Source: Tannerella sp. | GTDB lineage: Bacteria; Bacteroidota; Bacteroidia; Bacteroidales; Tannerellaceae | Assembly: GCA_031283785.1 (NCBI GenBank) | Contig: JAITBC010000335.1 | Location: forward strand, 1-31,697 | Direction of reading: 5' to 3' | DNA: 31,697 nt | Shown here: piece by piece, positions 17,375-25,996 of the stretch | Position numbering within the stretch: the first letter of the stretch is position 1 | Layout of the letters: each line of letters opens with the position of its first letter | Made by a program: the position numbers and the translations under genes | Notes under the pieces: generated by a model | Told to the model about the DNA's origin: nothing | Database searches by the model: none | The model's input: only the letters and a program-made list of their open reading frames with translations

Positions 17375-18211
17375 TTAAACGATAAGTTTCGCTTCGTATG
17401 TGGACTTGTATAGAAAGTTCGCTAAGGTGACGTCCTCATTAAACCGACTGATTTTTTCGGGTGAGATAGGGTTGCCGATATATACGTGGAGCGTCTGCCC
17501 CTTTTTATTGAAGGCTTCTTTGGCTACGCGCAGTATGCGTAATTTCCAGTTGATATGCCCCAGCAGATAGAAAAACTTGGAATTGAGGCAGTCGAAATAG
17601 ACAGGGAAAACCGGGACGTTAGCCTTGCGTATCAGGCGTATAATGCCGTGTGTCCAGGGCAAATCCCTGACGACTTTCCGTTTTCTGTCGTAGAATGACA
17701 TGGCTCCTGCGGGAAAGAAACCCATAGGATGACCGTTTTTCAACTGGGCAAGCGAAAGGCGGATACCATTCACGTTTTTTTGGTTGCTTTCCCTGTTATC
17801 GCCTGTTCTGGGTATAACTGAAATAAAATTATCTTCCAACGCGGAGATATGCGACAGGATTTCATTGACCATAATGCGGAAATCGGGGCGCAAGGATGCG
17901 AAAATGTCTGTCAGGATGATCCCGTCAAGCGATCCTATGGGGTGGTTGGAGACGGTTATAAAAGCGCCTTCGGGCAGTTGTCCCAGTATTTCGCGGTTAT
18001 GTACTTCGTAACGGACGTCCATCAGAGGATCGTTCAGCATTGCCTTAGTGAATGCCGAGCCGTGTAACTGGTAATGATTGGCATGTATTCGATTCACCAG
18101 GTCCATACCCGTCCAGTGAAATATTCTTTTCAGGAGGTAAGCACCCGGACGCGTTTTTAAAAAAGGTATTTTACGCTGGAAGTCTTCTATGTCCAATACA
18201 TTCTTTTTCAT
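17375..18211 (-). CDS. PlsC-type acyltransferase, putative hemolysin group
   Basis: This 278-residue lysophospholipid acyltransferase-like protein should move an acyl chain to a lipid or amino-lipid precursor at the inner membrane. The active-site motif is SNHPIGSLDG, with H90 and D96, so there are five residues between His and Asp instead of the usual four. FFPAGAMSFYDRKR and VFPVYFDCLNS correspond to later conserved blocks. The start is the ATG at 18211, because it overlaps the stop of the upstream CDP-alcohol transferase (ATGA) and so suggests coupled translation. A start seven codons earlier is less likely. Family members make glycerophospholipids or Bacteroides glycine lipids; the substrate here is not clear. 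Confidence 0.85.
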   Translation of the reverse strand: MKKNVLDIEDFQRKIPFLKTRPGAYLLKRIFHWTGMDLVNRIHANHYQLHGSAFTKAMLNDPLMDVRYEVHNREILGQLPEGAFITVSNHPIGSLDGIILTDIFASLRPDFRIMVNEILSHISALEDNFISVIPRTGDNRESNQKNVNGIRLSLAQLKNGHPMGFFPAGAMSFYDRKRKVVRDLPWTHGIIRLIRKANVPVFPVYFDCLNSKFFYLLGHINWKLRILRVAKEAFNKKGQTLHVYIGNPISPEKISRFNEDVTLANFLYKSTYEAKLIV

Positions 18212-19101
18212 TGTCCAATAAATGATGCGCAAATTTTTTCGTGTTTATAAACAGATATTATCAGAATAATATTCAGTACGACTATTTCATAAAAGAAATA
18301 TACCCATACATGTCCGACGAGTACAACGGCGAATAATACGATCGTGCGTCCGTTGAAAGTCATAAAATCGATGAATCTTTTCATCAGGCGTATGCTTTGT
18401 CGCCGGAAGTCGATGCGTATTTCGTCCGGGATATCGTCGCCGTATTTCAAACGGAAGTTTTTAAGCATCTGTTGCAGTTTGGGTGTCACCGATTCCTGCA
18501 ACGATGTATACCGGAGATAAAAAAAGAACAGTATTTTGCTTACAATACTTTTATTTTCCAGGTATTGTGAGCGTACTTCGTCGATATTCTGGAATTCTTT
18601 TCCTTTTTCCTTGCTGACAAAAAAAAGATGAAGCGTTTTATAGTAATCCGTTATATTGGCTTGTACCAGATGCGAGAGGCCGGCTATGACGGCAGGAATA
18701 AAAAACAGGCCTGTCCCGTATTCATTTTTCAGGTCCAGGGCAAGGAAAACATAGATGAGCGTGAACCAGATATCGCCGGCGAAGCCGTCGAGTATACGCC
18801 CTATCTCGGATTTGATGCCTGTGAGGCGTGCCAGCTGGCCGTCTACGCAGTCCAGGATATTGGCAATGATAAGGCTTATGATACCGAGCAGGACAAGCAG
18901 CCGGTCATTACAATAAAACAAAGGGCCTGCAGCTGCACCTACGAATATGGATATGACTGTTATCATATTTGGGGTAATATTCGTATTACGCAACTTTTTA
19001 GCTATGTGAAAGCCGACAGGACGGTAAAACCACCGGTCGGGATAATTTTCCGTTTCAATCGATTTAAGCGAAGCTTCGTATTCTTTGTTTGATGTATACA
19101 T
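18208..19101 (-). CDS. CDP-alcohol phosphotransferase, probably for a membrane phospholipid
   Basis: This 297-residue integral membrane enzyme should join a phospho-alcohol to a lipid using a CDP-activated partner. The family motif is clear: D84, D87, G88, A91-R92, G101 and D105. The last Asp, D110, is one residue further on than the usual D-x3-D spacing. Hydrophobic spans lie at about 43-62, 68-84, 110-130, 133-150 and 250-290. A long charged stretch at about 165-245 is larger than in PgsA-type enzymes. It lies 5 nt below the SDR gene. With a cytidylyltransferase in the same operon, the activated partner is plausibly a CDP-polyol or CDP-aminoalcohol, which is inference. Confidence 0.9.
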   Translation of the reverse strand: MYTSNKEYEASLKSIETENYPDRWFYRPVGFHIAKKLRNTNITPNMITVISIFVGAAAGPLFYCNDRLLVLLGIISLIIANILDCVDGQLARLTGIKSEIGRILDGFAGDIWFTLIYVFLALDLKNEYGTGLFFIPAVIAGLSHLVQANITDYYKTLHLFFVSKEKGKEFQNIDEVRSQYLENKSIVSKILFFFYLRYTSLQESVTPKLQQMLKNFRLKYGDDIPDEIRIDFRRQSIRLMKRFIDFMTFNGRTIVLFAVVLVGHVWVYFFYEIVVLNIILIISVYKHEKICASFIGQ

Positions 19102-19106
19102 TCTGT

Positions 19107-19835
19107 TTATTTATATGAATATCCGCCGTCGGCGATAATTATTTCTCCGTTGATATATGTGTTTTCAATTAATAATCGATAAACTCCGGCCAATTCGTCA
19201 GGGTCGCAAAAGCGACCGGATGCGATTTTGCTTTCTATACTCCGGCGTATTTCCGCCGGTTTGTTTTTTTGCCATTCCGTATCGACAAAACCCGGCGCAA
19301 CGGCATTGACGCGTATGCCATAAGGGGTAAGGAATTTCACAAGATTCCTGACAAGCGCATGTACGGACGCTTTGGCGACGCCATACGAAAGAGACGTGGC
19401 ATGAGGCAGGATCCCCATGAGGGAGCCTGTGAAAATCACGCTCCCGCCTTTGTTGATATTTCCCAGCAGGCGTTGTAGCAGAAATGTCGGGAAATGTACG
19501 TTTGCAAAAAACACGCGCGCCCAATCGTCGTATTTCATATCTTCAAAGCGGTCGCGGCAAGTCACTCCGGCATTAAAAATAATGGCGTCAAGTTGTATGC
19601 CGTTCTCCTCTATATGCCGGACAATTATGTCGATCGCGTGAATATCCGAACTGTCGGCTTGCAAGGATAGCGCCTCGACATGACATTCATCGCGCAATTT
19701 CGCGCATGTCTGCCGTGCCGTCGCCGTATCCGCGCTATATGTCAACAGCAGATGATATCCCATCTTGCCGAGACTCCGGGCGACCGATTCCCCGATGCCT
19801 TTAGTGCCCCCGGTTATTAAAGCGTATTTCGTCAT
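19107..19835 (-). CDS. Short-chain dehydrogenase/reductase
   Basis: This 242-residue NAD(P)-dependent oxidoreductase has the classical SDR fold: TGGTKGIG (8-15) for cofactor binding, FNAG (87-90), N112, S138, and the catalytic Y151-x3-K155 in SYGVAKA. The end INGEIIIADGGYSY is typical. It resembles FabG-type ketoreductases, but its place between a cytidylyltransferase and a CDP-alcohol transferase suggests that it reduces the small molecule that becomes a lipid headgroup. The ATG overlaps the cytidylyltransferase stop by four bases. Confidence 0.92.
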   Translation of the reverse strand: MTKYALITGGTKGIGESVARSLGKMGYHLLLTYSADTATARQTCAKLRDECHVEALSLQADSSDIHAIDIIVRHIEENGIQLDAIIFNAGVTCRDRFEDMKYDDWARVFFANVHFPTFLLQRLLGNINKGGSVIFTGSLMGILPHATSLSYGVAKASVHALVRNLVKFLTPYGIRVNAVAPGFVDTEWQKNKPAEIRRSIESKIASGRFCDPDELAGVYRLLIENTYINGEIIIADGGYSYK

Positions 19836-20326
19836 GTGCCGTTACTGTTTTTTTTAACATCTTCTATTGTGAATCCCTTTATTGAAACAGGCTTTGCATT
19901 ACGTTCCTTTTGCAGGGATTTCTCGTAGGAGTCATGGATGGTTTTCTTTATTGACGACGACGAAACGCCCGAACCGTAAGGAAAGTAAAACACTTCGATG
20001 CCTAATTCTTTCAGATAATCATATTTTCCATACCAGTCGTCGCCCACGACGAATGCGTCGATATTCAGTTTCCTGATGAGTTCCGTATGATCGAGCGTCC
20101 GTTGCGGGATGACGATGTCGGGCGTTTTCAGGGCTTCAATGATTTGAAGCCGCTCGTTGAACGGAATAATCGGCGCTTCTTTATACGACGCCACAAGTTC
20201 GTCGGTGCTGACGCCGACAATAAGGATGTCGCCCAGACTTCGCGCATAATTGATCATGCGCAGGTGATTGAAATGGAACATGTCGAATGTTCCGGATGTA
20301 TAAACGATTATCTTATCTTTTAACAT
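19832..20326 (-). CDS. TagD-like cytidylyltransferase (glycerol-3-phosphate cytidylyltransferase family)
   Basis: This 164-residue nucleotidyltransferase should attach CMP to a small phosphorylated alcohol. The TagD pattern is clear: YTSGTFDMFHFNHLRMI (9-25) and VVGDDWYGKYDYLKELG (93-109). Two nucleotide-binding motifs are altered. HxGH reads H18-F-N-H21, and the RTxGIST motif reads YGSGVSSSS with no Arg. The start is the ATG at 20326; a TTG nine codons earlier adds no conserved sequence. It begins a four-gene set with SDR, CDP-alcohol transferase and acyltransferase. The substrate could be glycerol-3-phosphate or another polyol phosphate. Confidence 0.88.
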   Translation of the reverse strand: MLKDKIIVYTSGTFDMFHFNHLRMINYARSLGDILIVGVSTDELVASYKEAPIIPFNERLQIIEALKTPDIVIPQRTLDHTELIRKLNIDAFVVGDDWYGKYDYLKELGIEVFYFPYGSGVSSSSIKKTIHDSYEKSLQKERNAKPVSIKGFTIEDVKKNSNGT

Positions 20327-20367
20327 ATTAGATATGGAAATTGTAAGTGCCAAAATAAACCGAAATA

Positions 20368-21471
20368 TTACTCATCTTTCATCAGGTCGAGTTTTTCTTT
20401 GTCGCCGCTTTTGTCGACATATTGTTTGCGCAAGGGATTGGCCGACGCGGCATAATGATTCTTCCGGTTCCGGTATATGTCTATTAATGTATAGATCGCA
20501 TGCCGGAAAGAAATTTCCGAGGCCTTGTTACGTCCGGCCAGATCGTAAGCGACGCCATGTGCGGGTGATGTGCGTACGATGGAAAGTCCTGCCGTAAAAT
20601 TCACCCCGTCGTCCATCGCCAACGCTTTGAAAGGTGCTAACCCCTGGTCGTGATACATTGCCAGAACTCCGTCGAACGACCGGTACGTCTGCGCCCCAAA
20701 AAAGCCGTCTGCCGCATAAGGTCCGAAAACGATGACTCCATTCTTGTCCGCTTCTTCGATCGCCGGTATGATGACAGTTGCCTCTTCATTGCCGATAAAA
20801 CCGTTATCGCCGGCATGCGGATTCAGCGATAACACGGCTATACGCGGACGTGTGATGCCGAAATCTTCGCGCAATGACCGGTTGAATACCATTAGTTTCC
20901 CAAGAATATTTTCGGTTGTAAGATTTAATTTTACCTCCGATAAGGGAATATGACCCGTGACTAATGCCACCCGCAGATATTCGTTGAGCAGGATCATAAG
21001 GGATTTATGACGGTTATCTCCGAAATTTTTTTCAAGATATTCGGTATGTCCGGGGAATTGGAATTTTTCTCCCTGTATATTATGTTTGTTGATAGGAGCT
21101 GTCAGCAATGCGTTTACAGAACCTTTTCGCAGGTCTGCAACGACGGCTTCGAGAGCTTGCAGAGATGCTTTTCCGCCGGCTTCGGTCGAGCATCCCGGCT
21201 CGACGGGGGCATTATCGTCAACGCAACGTATCAGGTTGAGCTTCCCCGCAACAGCTTTGTGAGCGTCTTGTATGATGTGGATTTCAGGAGGCGCCGTCTC
21301 CGCTTCTTTCAATATGTTACTGTAAAATGATGCTATTTTTTGCGAACCGTACAGGATCGGGATACAAAGTTCAAATATCCGCTGATCGGAGAACGATTTG
21401 AGTATTACTTCATAGCCGATCCCATTGCTGTCTCCTTGTGAGATGCCTATTTTAATCAGTTTTTCTTCCAT
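20368..21471 (-). CDS. pdxA: 4-hydroxythreonine-4-phosphate dehydrogenase
   Basis: This 367-residue NAD-dependent enzyme oxidises 4-phosphohydroxy-L-threonine on the DXP-dependent route to pyridoxal phosphate. The metal-binding histidines are H174 (VTGHIPLS), H219 (LNPHAGDNG) and H274 (YHDQGLAPFK); their spacings of 45 and 55 residues equal those in E. coli PdxA. GDSNGIGYEV near the N-terminus and the TAPINKHN block fit the family. The start directly abuts the stop of the DUF4837 gene (TAAATG), so the two are cotranscribed. It is followed after 41 nt by the lipid-type cytidylyltransferase operon. Confidence 0.96.
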   Translation of the reverse strand: MEEKLIKIGISQGDSNGIGYEVILKSFSDQRIFELCIPILYGSQKIASFYSNILKEAETAPPEIHIIQDAHKAVAGKLNLIRCVDDNAPVEPGCSTEAGGKASLQALEAVVADLRKGSVNALLTAPINKHNIQGEKFQFPGHTEYLEKNFGDNRHKSLMILLNEYLRVALVTGHIPLSEVKLNLTTENILGKLMVFNRSLREDFGITRPRIAVLSLNPHAGDNGFIGNEEATVIIPAIEEADKNGVIVFGPYAADGFFGAQTYRSFDGVLAMYHDQGLAPFKALAMDDGVNFTAGLSIVRTSPAHGVAYDLAGRNKASEISFRHAIYTLIDIYRNRKNHYAASANPLRKQYVDKSGDKEKLDLMKDE

Positions 21472-22515
21472 TTATTCTTTCTTTTTTTCTTTTTCTACAC
21501 TTTCTGGTATCCGTCCGATATCTGCCGTATCATTCGCCGGGAGACGTGTTGTCTGCAAGGCCGCTTCGAGACGGCGGATATAGTTCTTCTTCTCTTTATT
21601 CGGTTCGTATACGAAGCCTTCGGTCACGATGACACGTCTGTTATCTTCGTCGACACAGGCGTAACTTACGAACGGGCCGCCCATCATATCGCCACCTTCC
21701 ATACGCCACAATCCGCGCAGTATGCCGCAGTATTTCCCGTGTAATGTTGACGGGGAAAAATCCACGACGCGTTTTTCGACCGACATGTACGAGCCGGCGA
21801 ATGAGCCGGGTATCATGTGTTTAGTGATGGAATCGCGTTTGGCAACGAGGTATTCGAGTGTGAACGTATTGTTATCCGTATACGGGAAACTGTAAATGAG
21901 CAGGTCCGTACGTCCGACGGCGGCATCGTTCGAGAACCAAAGGCAGTCGGTAGAGTCTTTGTATGACAAAATATCGGTCGGCGCATACAGTTCGATGCCG
22001 AATTTGTTTTTTACCTTTTCCATAACGACCGGACTGTAATTTTTATAAAGAAATTCCCGGGTGCGATTCATTTCTTCTTCCGTATATTGCTTTACAAACA
22101 CGCGCGGATTTTCCGCGAGATATGTTTCGATTGATTGCCCGTCGGGTGCATTGAGATAAAGGACGGCCTGTCCCATGGCCCATTTGTCGGATTCTTTCCG
22201 CAGGGATACCTTTGTGTACATTTTATCGTCAATGTTCACTATCAGGATGTTGCGGATATATTTCAGCAGCCCGTCGAATTGATCCGGCCTGACGTAGGTG
22301 ATTCTCATGGACGATTCCGATTGAGGCAAATAGGGTACAGGCGATGTCAGTTCATTTTTTACCGCTTCGCCGGTGGAACTGTCCCATGCAACTTTATTCA
22401 TTACAACAGCGACTTCGTATGCGATACCTGTTGCTCGCGATACGGTAGAAGTGGAATCACAAGCGCTTAATCCCAGAATAAGGGGCATTAACGTAAAAAA
22501 AATAAAAGGTCTCAT
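21472..22515 (-). CDS. DUF4837-family lipoprotein
   Basis: This 347-residue lipoprotein has the signal MRPFIFFTLMPLILGLSAC, with lipid attachment expected at C19. The rest matches what I know of DUF4837, a Bacteroidetes family of unknown function often found near pdxA and rlmN (GGPFVSYACVDEDNRRVIVTEGF near the C-terminus is typical). The mature protein has no membrane span and a charged, Lys/Glu-rich tail. No enzymatic motif is visible. It lies between rlmN and pdxA and abuts pdxA. Confidence 0.8.
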   Translation of the reverse strand: MRPFIFFTLMPLILGLSACDSTSTVSRATGIAYEVAVVMNKVAWDSSTGEAVKNELTSPVPYLPQSESSMRITYVRPDQFDGLLKYIRNILIVNIDDKMYTKVSLRKESDKWAMGQAVLYLNAPDGQSIETYLAENPRVFVKQYTEEEMNRTREFLYKNYSPVVMEKVKNKFGIELYAPTDILSYKDSTDCLWFSNDAAVGRTDLLIYSFPYTDNNTFTLEYLVAKRDSITKHMIPGSFAGSYMSVEKRVVDFSPSTLHGKYCGILRGLWRMEGGDMMGGPFVSYACVDEDNRRVIVTEGFVYEPNKEKKNYIRRLEAALQTTRLPANDTADIGRIPESVEKEKKKE

Positions 22516-22549
22516 ATCAGTATATTTTTAATATTAAACAATGGAAGGA

Positions 22550-22557
22550 CAAATGTA
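22550..22557 (-). promoter_or_regulatory. Possible -7 promoter box before the DUF4837 gene
   Basis: TACATTTG on the minus strand fits TAnnTTTG, 34 nt before the start at 22515 and within the gap after rlmN. I found no TTTG element at the right distance. Confidence 0.35.
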
Positions 22558-22579
22558 GTACATTATAAGCAAGGTCGTA

Positions 22580-23611
22580 TCATTTTTTGTGATTTTTTGT
22601 AGTAGATAACATTCCGCAGGCGGCAAAAATATCTTCTCCGCGGGATATCCTTACCGTACATGTTATGCCGTGTGCATTTAACTGTTCCCTGAAAGATATC
22701 ATTTTCCGTTCGCTGCTGCAGCTCAATTTCACGCCCGGAATAGCATGGAAACGTATCAGGTTGACACGGCAGGCGATGCCACGCAGCAGTTTTGCCAGGT
22801 CTTTTGCATGGCGTTCCGTGTCGTTGATATTTTCAAACATGATGTATTCGAAAGAAACCCTTCGCTGATGTGAAAAATCATATTTATGCAATATGTCGAT
22901 TACGTTGGCAACAGGATATGCTTTCTCGACAGGCATAAGCGACAGCCTTTCTTCGTGGTACGGGGAATGAAGGCTGATTGCCAGATGGCATTTGCTTTCT
23001 TCCAGAAATCGTTTTAAGCCGGGTATGATACCTGCGGTCGATACGGTGATTCGTTTCGGACTCCATGCGTAACCATAGGGGGCGGTAAGGATAGTGAGCG
23101 TTTTTAATAATTCGTCGATATTGTCGAACGGCTCGCCCATTCCCATGAAAACGACATTCGTCAATTCGTCGTTTTCAGGTATGGCCTGTATCTGGTTGAG
23201 CATCTCGTTCGCCGTCAGCTGTGCGCCAAACCCCTGTTTGCCCGTCATGCAAAACAGGCAATTCATTTTGCATCCGGCCTGCGACGATACGCATAACGTA
23301 GACCTGTCTTTCGACGGGATATATACGGTTTCGACGATACGGGAGCCGTCGTTTACGGCAAACAGGTATTTCACCGTCCCGTCGACCGAGCGCACCGTTC
23401 CTGCCGGAGGTGTGATGCCGATTTCGTAGTATTCGGATAGCATCCGGCGTTTTGGCGATGCGATGTTCGTCATTTCGTCGACAGTCTTTATTTTTTTCCT
23501 GTAAAGCCATTCCGCCATTTGCCCGGCCGCATAGTCGGGTAAGGATATGCGCGAAGCTGCCGTTTTGAGTTCTTCAAGCGTCATACCCGTCAGACGTTCT
23601 TTATTTTCCAT
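22580..23611 (-). CDS. rlmN: 23S rRNA and tRNA adenosine C2 methyltransferase RlmN
   Basis: This 343-residue radical-SAM methylase acts on 23S rRNA A2503 and certain tRNAs. The cluster cysteines are C114, C118 and C121 (SQAGCKMNCLFC), and C107 and C332 (FAACGML) are the catalytic pair; the spacing of the first four equals E. coli C118, C125, C129 and C132. VVFMGMGEPFDN is the family block for SAM binding. The start at 23611 (MENKERL) is chosen because the upstream extension runs through AT-rich leader. A TAACTTTA near-consensus box lies just upstream, and a terminator separates it from the PpiD gene. Confidence 0.96.
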   Translation of the reverse strand: MENKERLTGMTLEELKTAASRISLPDYAAGQMAEWLYRKKIKTVDEMTNIASPKRRMLSEYYEIGITPPAGTVRSVDGTVKYLFAVNDGSRIVETVYIPSKDRSTLCVSSQAGCKMNCLFCMTGKQGFGAQLTANEMLNQIQAIPENDELTNVVFMGMGEPFDNIDELLKTLTILTAPYGYAWSPKRITVSTAGIIPGLKRFLEESKCHLAISLHSPYHEERLSLMPVEKAYPVANVIDILHKYDFSHQRRVSFEYIMFENINDTERHAKDLAKLLRGIACRVNLIRFHAIPGVKLSCSSERKMISFREQLNAHGITCTVRISRGEDIFAACGMLSTTKNHKK

Positions 23612-23637
23612 GATCTCAAAAATCGTAAAGTTATAAC

Positions 23638-23677
23638 AAAAACTGCCGCACAAGATCTATTTGAACGGCAGCTTTTT
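23638..23677 (-). terminator. Terminator after the PpiD-like gene
   Basis: CTGCCG (23643-23648) and CGGCAG (23666-23671) form a stem with a 17-nt loop, flanked by A5 on one side and CT5 on the other. On the minus strand this gives a hairpin followed by a U-run, 28 nt after the stop at 23705. Confidence 0.7.
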
Positions 23678-23704
23678 ATTTCTTTTGCGCGTAGTTCTTT
23701 TACT

Positions 23705-25843
23705 TTAATGGAAGCGGATACGATTATCTTCAATATCGGCTTTTTGTTGTATATAACGCAGCGCATAACTTCCTATGCGGTAAGCATTGTTGGCCTCCAG
23801 CATACTTATCCGGCTTTTTTCATCGTAAGGATTATTATCCGTCGTGCGGTTAATAACTTTGAATACGTACACGCCATTGTTGCCGGCTACCGGTTCGCTT
23901 ACTTTATCCGGCGGGGCTAAGGTGATAAGCGCGTTTAACTTCGGCTCGACGCCAATGTTTGTGATGCGCGATGTTGCCATGGTGATAAATTTCACCGTGT
24001 CCGGTTTTTTCGACAATTCGTCGGCACAGGCTTCTATGGAAGTAAGATTTTTTGATTTCAGGTTTGCCGCTATCTTTTCGCCTTTTTTCTTTGCGGCAAG
24101 CTCCGCTTTCAGTTGAGGAGTAACGGAGGCGAGCGACTGGTATCCTTTGGGAAGTCTTCCTTTATGCGCTACGACAACAAATTTGTCATCACACTCATTG
24201 ATTTCCGAGACATTGCCCTTTTTATTGTTAAACGCCCAGCGGACCACCTGGCGTGCACCGGTGACGGCGCCTATGATCATATCCGTACTGTACACGCGTG
24301 CATTGGTCACTAAGTTATAGCCGTTATCTTTTGCTGCCGCTTCGATTTTCTCTACGCTGTTGTTGTTCGCTATAAACTGGTTCAATGCATTGTAGAGCAG
24401 GCTGCGTGTGGTGGAACTTGGTGTAACCGTGTATTCAATGTCAGCCACTTTATATTTAGGTACGTTTTTAGTCCTGTCGGTTACTTTTACGATGTGTGTT
24501 CCGTAAGTAGATTTCACAATTGCACATTGGCCTGTGGACAGGGAAAATACCGTTTTTTTAAATTCTTCGTTAAGACCTTGTAGCGCTCCCGATTCGGTGA
24601 GCCATCCGATTTCTCCGTTCTTTTCGACCAGTTGGTCGATCGAGTGAGTCTTTACTAATTCGGCAAAATCCGCCCCGTTTTTAAGTGCGTTCAACAAACT
24701 GTCGGCATATACTCCTGTTTCGGCTTCTGTTGCGCGCGGGGCAATCATTATTTCCATGACATTTACGGAATCGGCATTTTCCGTCTTGTCGACCAGTTTC
24801 AGTATCCGGTATTTGTTGTCTTTAAAGATAGGACCTTCGATATCGCCGATTTCGGACGTTGAAACAAAGTCTATGATGTCGGCATCCGTTCCGAAGCCGT
24901 TGATGGAAAAGAATGCGTTGATATATTTACGTTCCGATTTTTCATTTGTCAGGGCCGCCACGTTATCCGTCGTTTCCAGTTCGGCCTTGATTGCGTCCAT
25001 TTCTTTCGCTACATTATTATAATCATCCTGACTGGGGGCGATGTCGACGGTAATATAATCGACAATACATGTTTCCTCTTGGCGGAACAGTTCTTTGCGC
25101 TCCCTGTATAATTTCTCAATCTCGGAGGCCGGCACGTCGACTGTTGAATCCGCGACATTGGAAAACGATTCCATTACGTATACGATGTCGGAACTGACGG
25201 ACGTGTTGTTAAACGCATCTTTGGCTTCGAGCGAATTTGCCGCGACCGCCTTATTTAATAATGTGAGATATTTCTCCGTCATGCGGTTACGTTTGATATT
25301 TTTCTCCCAGAACATCCATAACATCTTATATTGTTGTATTTGCGCCTGAACGTCGTTAGGATAACTGTCTATATTTTTTATCTGATTCAGGAGGGTTAGG
25401 ATTGCATTCCGGTCGAATGTCCCGGTCTGCGGGTTCTGGAACATCGGTAACTGGAGAAGTATGGGCGAGATGTTTTCGCCCTCAACCATATCCGTCATTT
25501 CTTCGGACGTAATAACCATTCCGAGTTTTTTAAGTCGCGGGACAAGTACGTTTTCCATTACGATATCGTCGTATACGGTCTGGCGTATCTGGGTTATATA
25601 ATCCTCATTGAGGTTCGTCGATCCCAACTGAAGTTGATACACTTCCGTCAATTCGTTTTCACGTGCCAGATATTCTTGATAGTCGACTGTGTTACCATCA
25701 ACCGTCACCACGTTATTTTGGTTTCTGTTAATAAACGAAGTTCCTGAATTTAAAAGGTCTCCAATGATAAATGCAAATAAGGCCAGACCTACGACGGTGA
25801 CCAAAAGACCGGCTCTTTTTCTGATTTTTTCGAGTGTTGCCAT
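23705..25843 (-). CDS. PpiD/SurA-like periplasmic peptidyl-prolyl isomerase and chaperone
   Basis: This 712-residue, inner-membrane-anchored folding factor should help proteins mature in the periplasm. Residues 12-30 form the only membrane span (GLLVTVVGLALFAFIIGDL), with MATLEKIRKRA before it, a typical PpiD start. The SurA-N-like part covers about 40-200, and one parvulin domain is visible at about 345-455 (GADFAELVKTHSID, GEIGWLTESGAL and STYGTHIVKV). A second parvulin-like part may lie further on. It is followed by a terminator and then rlmN, and is preceded by the LptC-like gene. Confidence 0.92.
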   Translation of the reverse strand: MATLEKIRKRAGLLVTVVGLALFAFIIGDLLNSGTSFINRNQNNVVTVDGNTVDYQEYLARENELTEVYQLQLGSTNLNEDYITQIRQTVYDDIVMENVLVPRLKKLGMVITSEEMTDMVEGENISPILLQLPMFQNPQTGTFDRNAILTLLNQIKNIDSYPNDVQAQIQQYKMLWMFWEKNIKRNRMTEKYLTLLNKAVAANSLEAKDAFNNTSVSSDIVYVMESFSNVADSTVDVPASEIEKLYRERKELFRQEETCIVDYITVDIAPSQDDYNNVAKEMDAIKAELETTDNVAALTNEKSERKYINAFFSINGFGTDADIIDFVSTSEIGDIEGPIFKDNKYRILKLVDKTENADSVNVMEIMIAPRATEAETGVYADSLLNALKNGADFAELVKTHSIDQLVEKNGEIGWLTESGALQGLNEEFKKTVFSLSTGQCAIVKSTYGTHIVKVTDRTKNVPKYKVADIEYTVTPSSTTRSLLYNALNQFIANNNSVEKIEAAAKDNGYNLVTNARVYSTDMIIGAVTGARQVVRWAFNNKKGNVSEINECDDKFVVVAHKGRLPKGYQSLASVTPQLKAELAAKKKGEKIAANLKSKNLTSIEACADELSKKPDTVKFITMATSRITNIGVEPKLNALITLAPPDKVSEPVAGNNGVYVFKVINRTTDNNPYDEKSRISMLEANNAYRIGSYALRYIQQKADIEDNRIRFH

Positions 25844-25925
25844 TATATAAATTAATTACGATTAATATTCAATCAATCAGCATATTTACGTCACAAAACA
25901 AAACGTCTGCTTACGTTTAAGGCCA

Positions 25926-25933
25926 CAAAGATA
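25926..25933 (-). promoter_or_regulatory. Possible -7 promoter box before the PpiD-like gene
   Basis: TATCTTTG on the minus strand is a perfect TAnnTTTG box about 83 nt before the start at 25843. No correctly spaced TTTG was found. The 153-nt gap between the lptC-like and PpiD-like genes is otherwise AT-rich with long A/T runs. Confidence 0.4.
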
Positions 25934-25996
25934 TAAAAAAAACAAAAACGAGCATAAAAAAAAATCTTTTTTTTCGGGGAGTATTTGCTTTATCGA

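Noticed and set aside
20327..20353. TTG start nine codons upstream for the cytidylyltransferase
   Set aside because: The ATG at 20326 begins directly before the conserved TagD core, and the extension carries no conserved residues.
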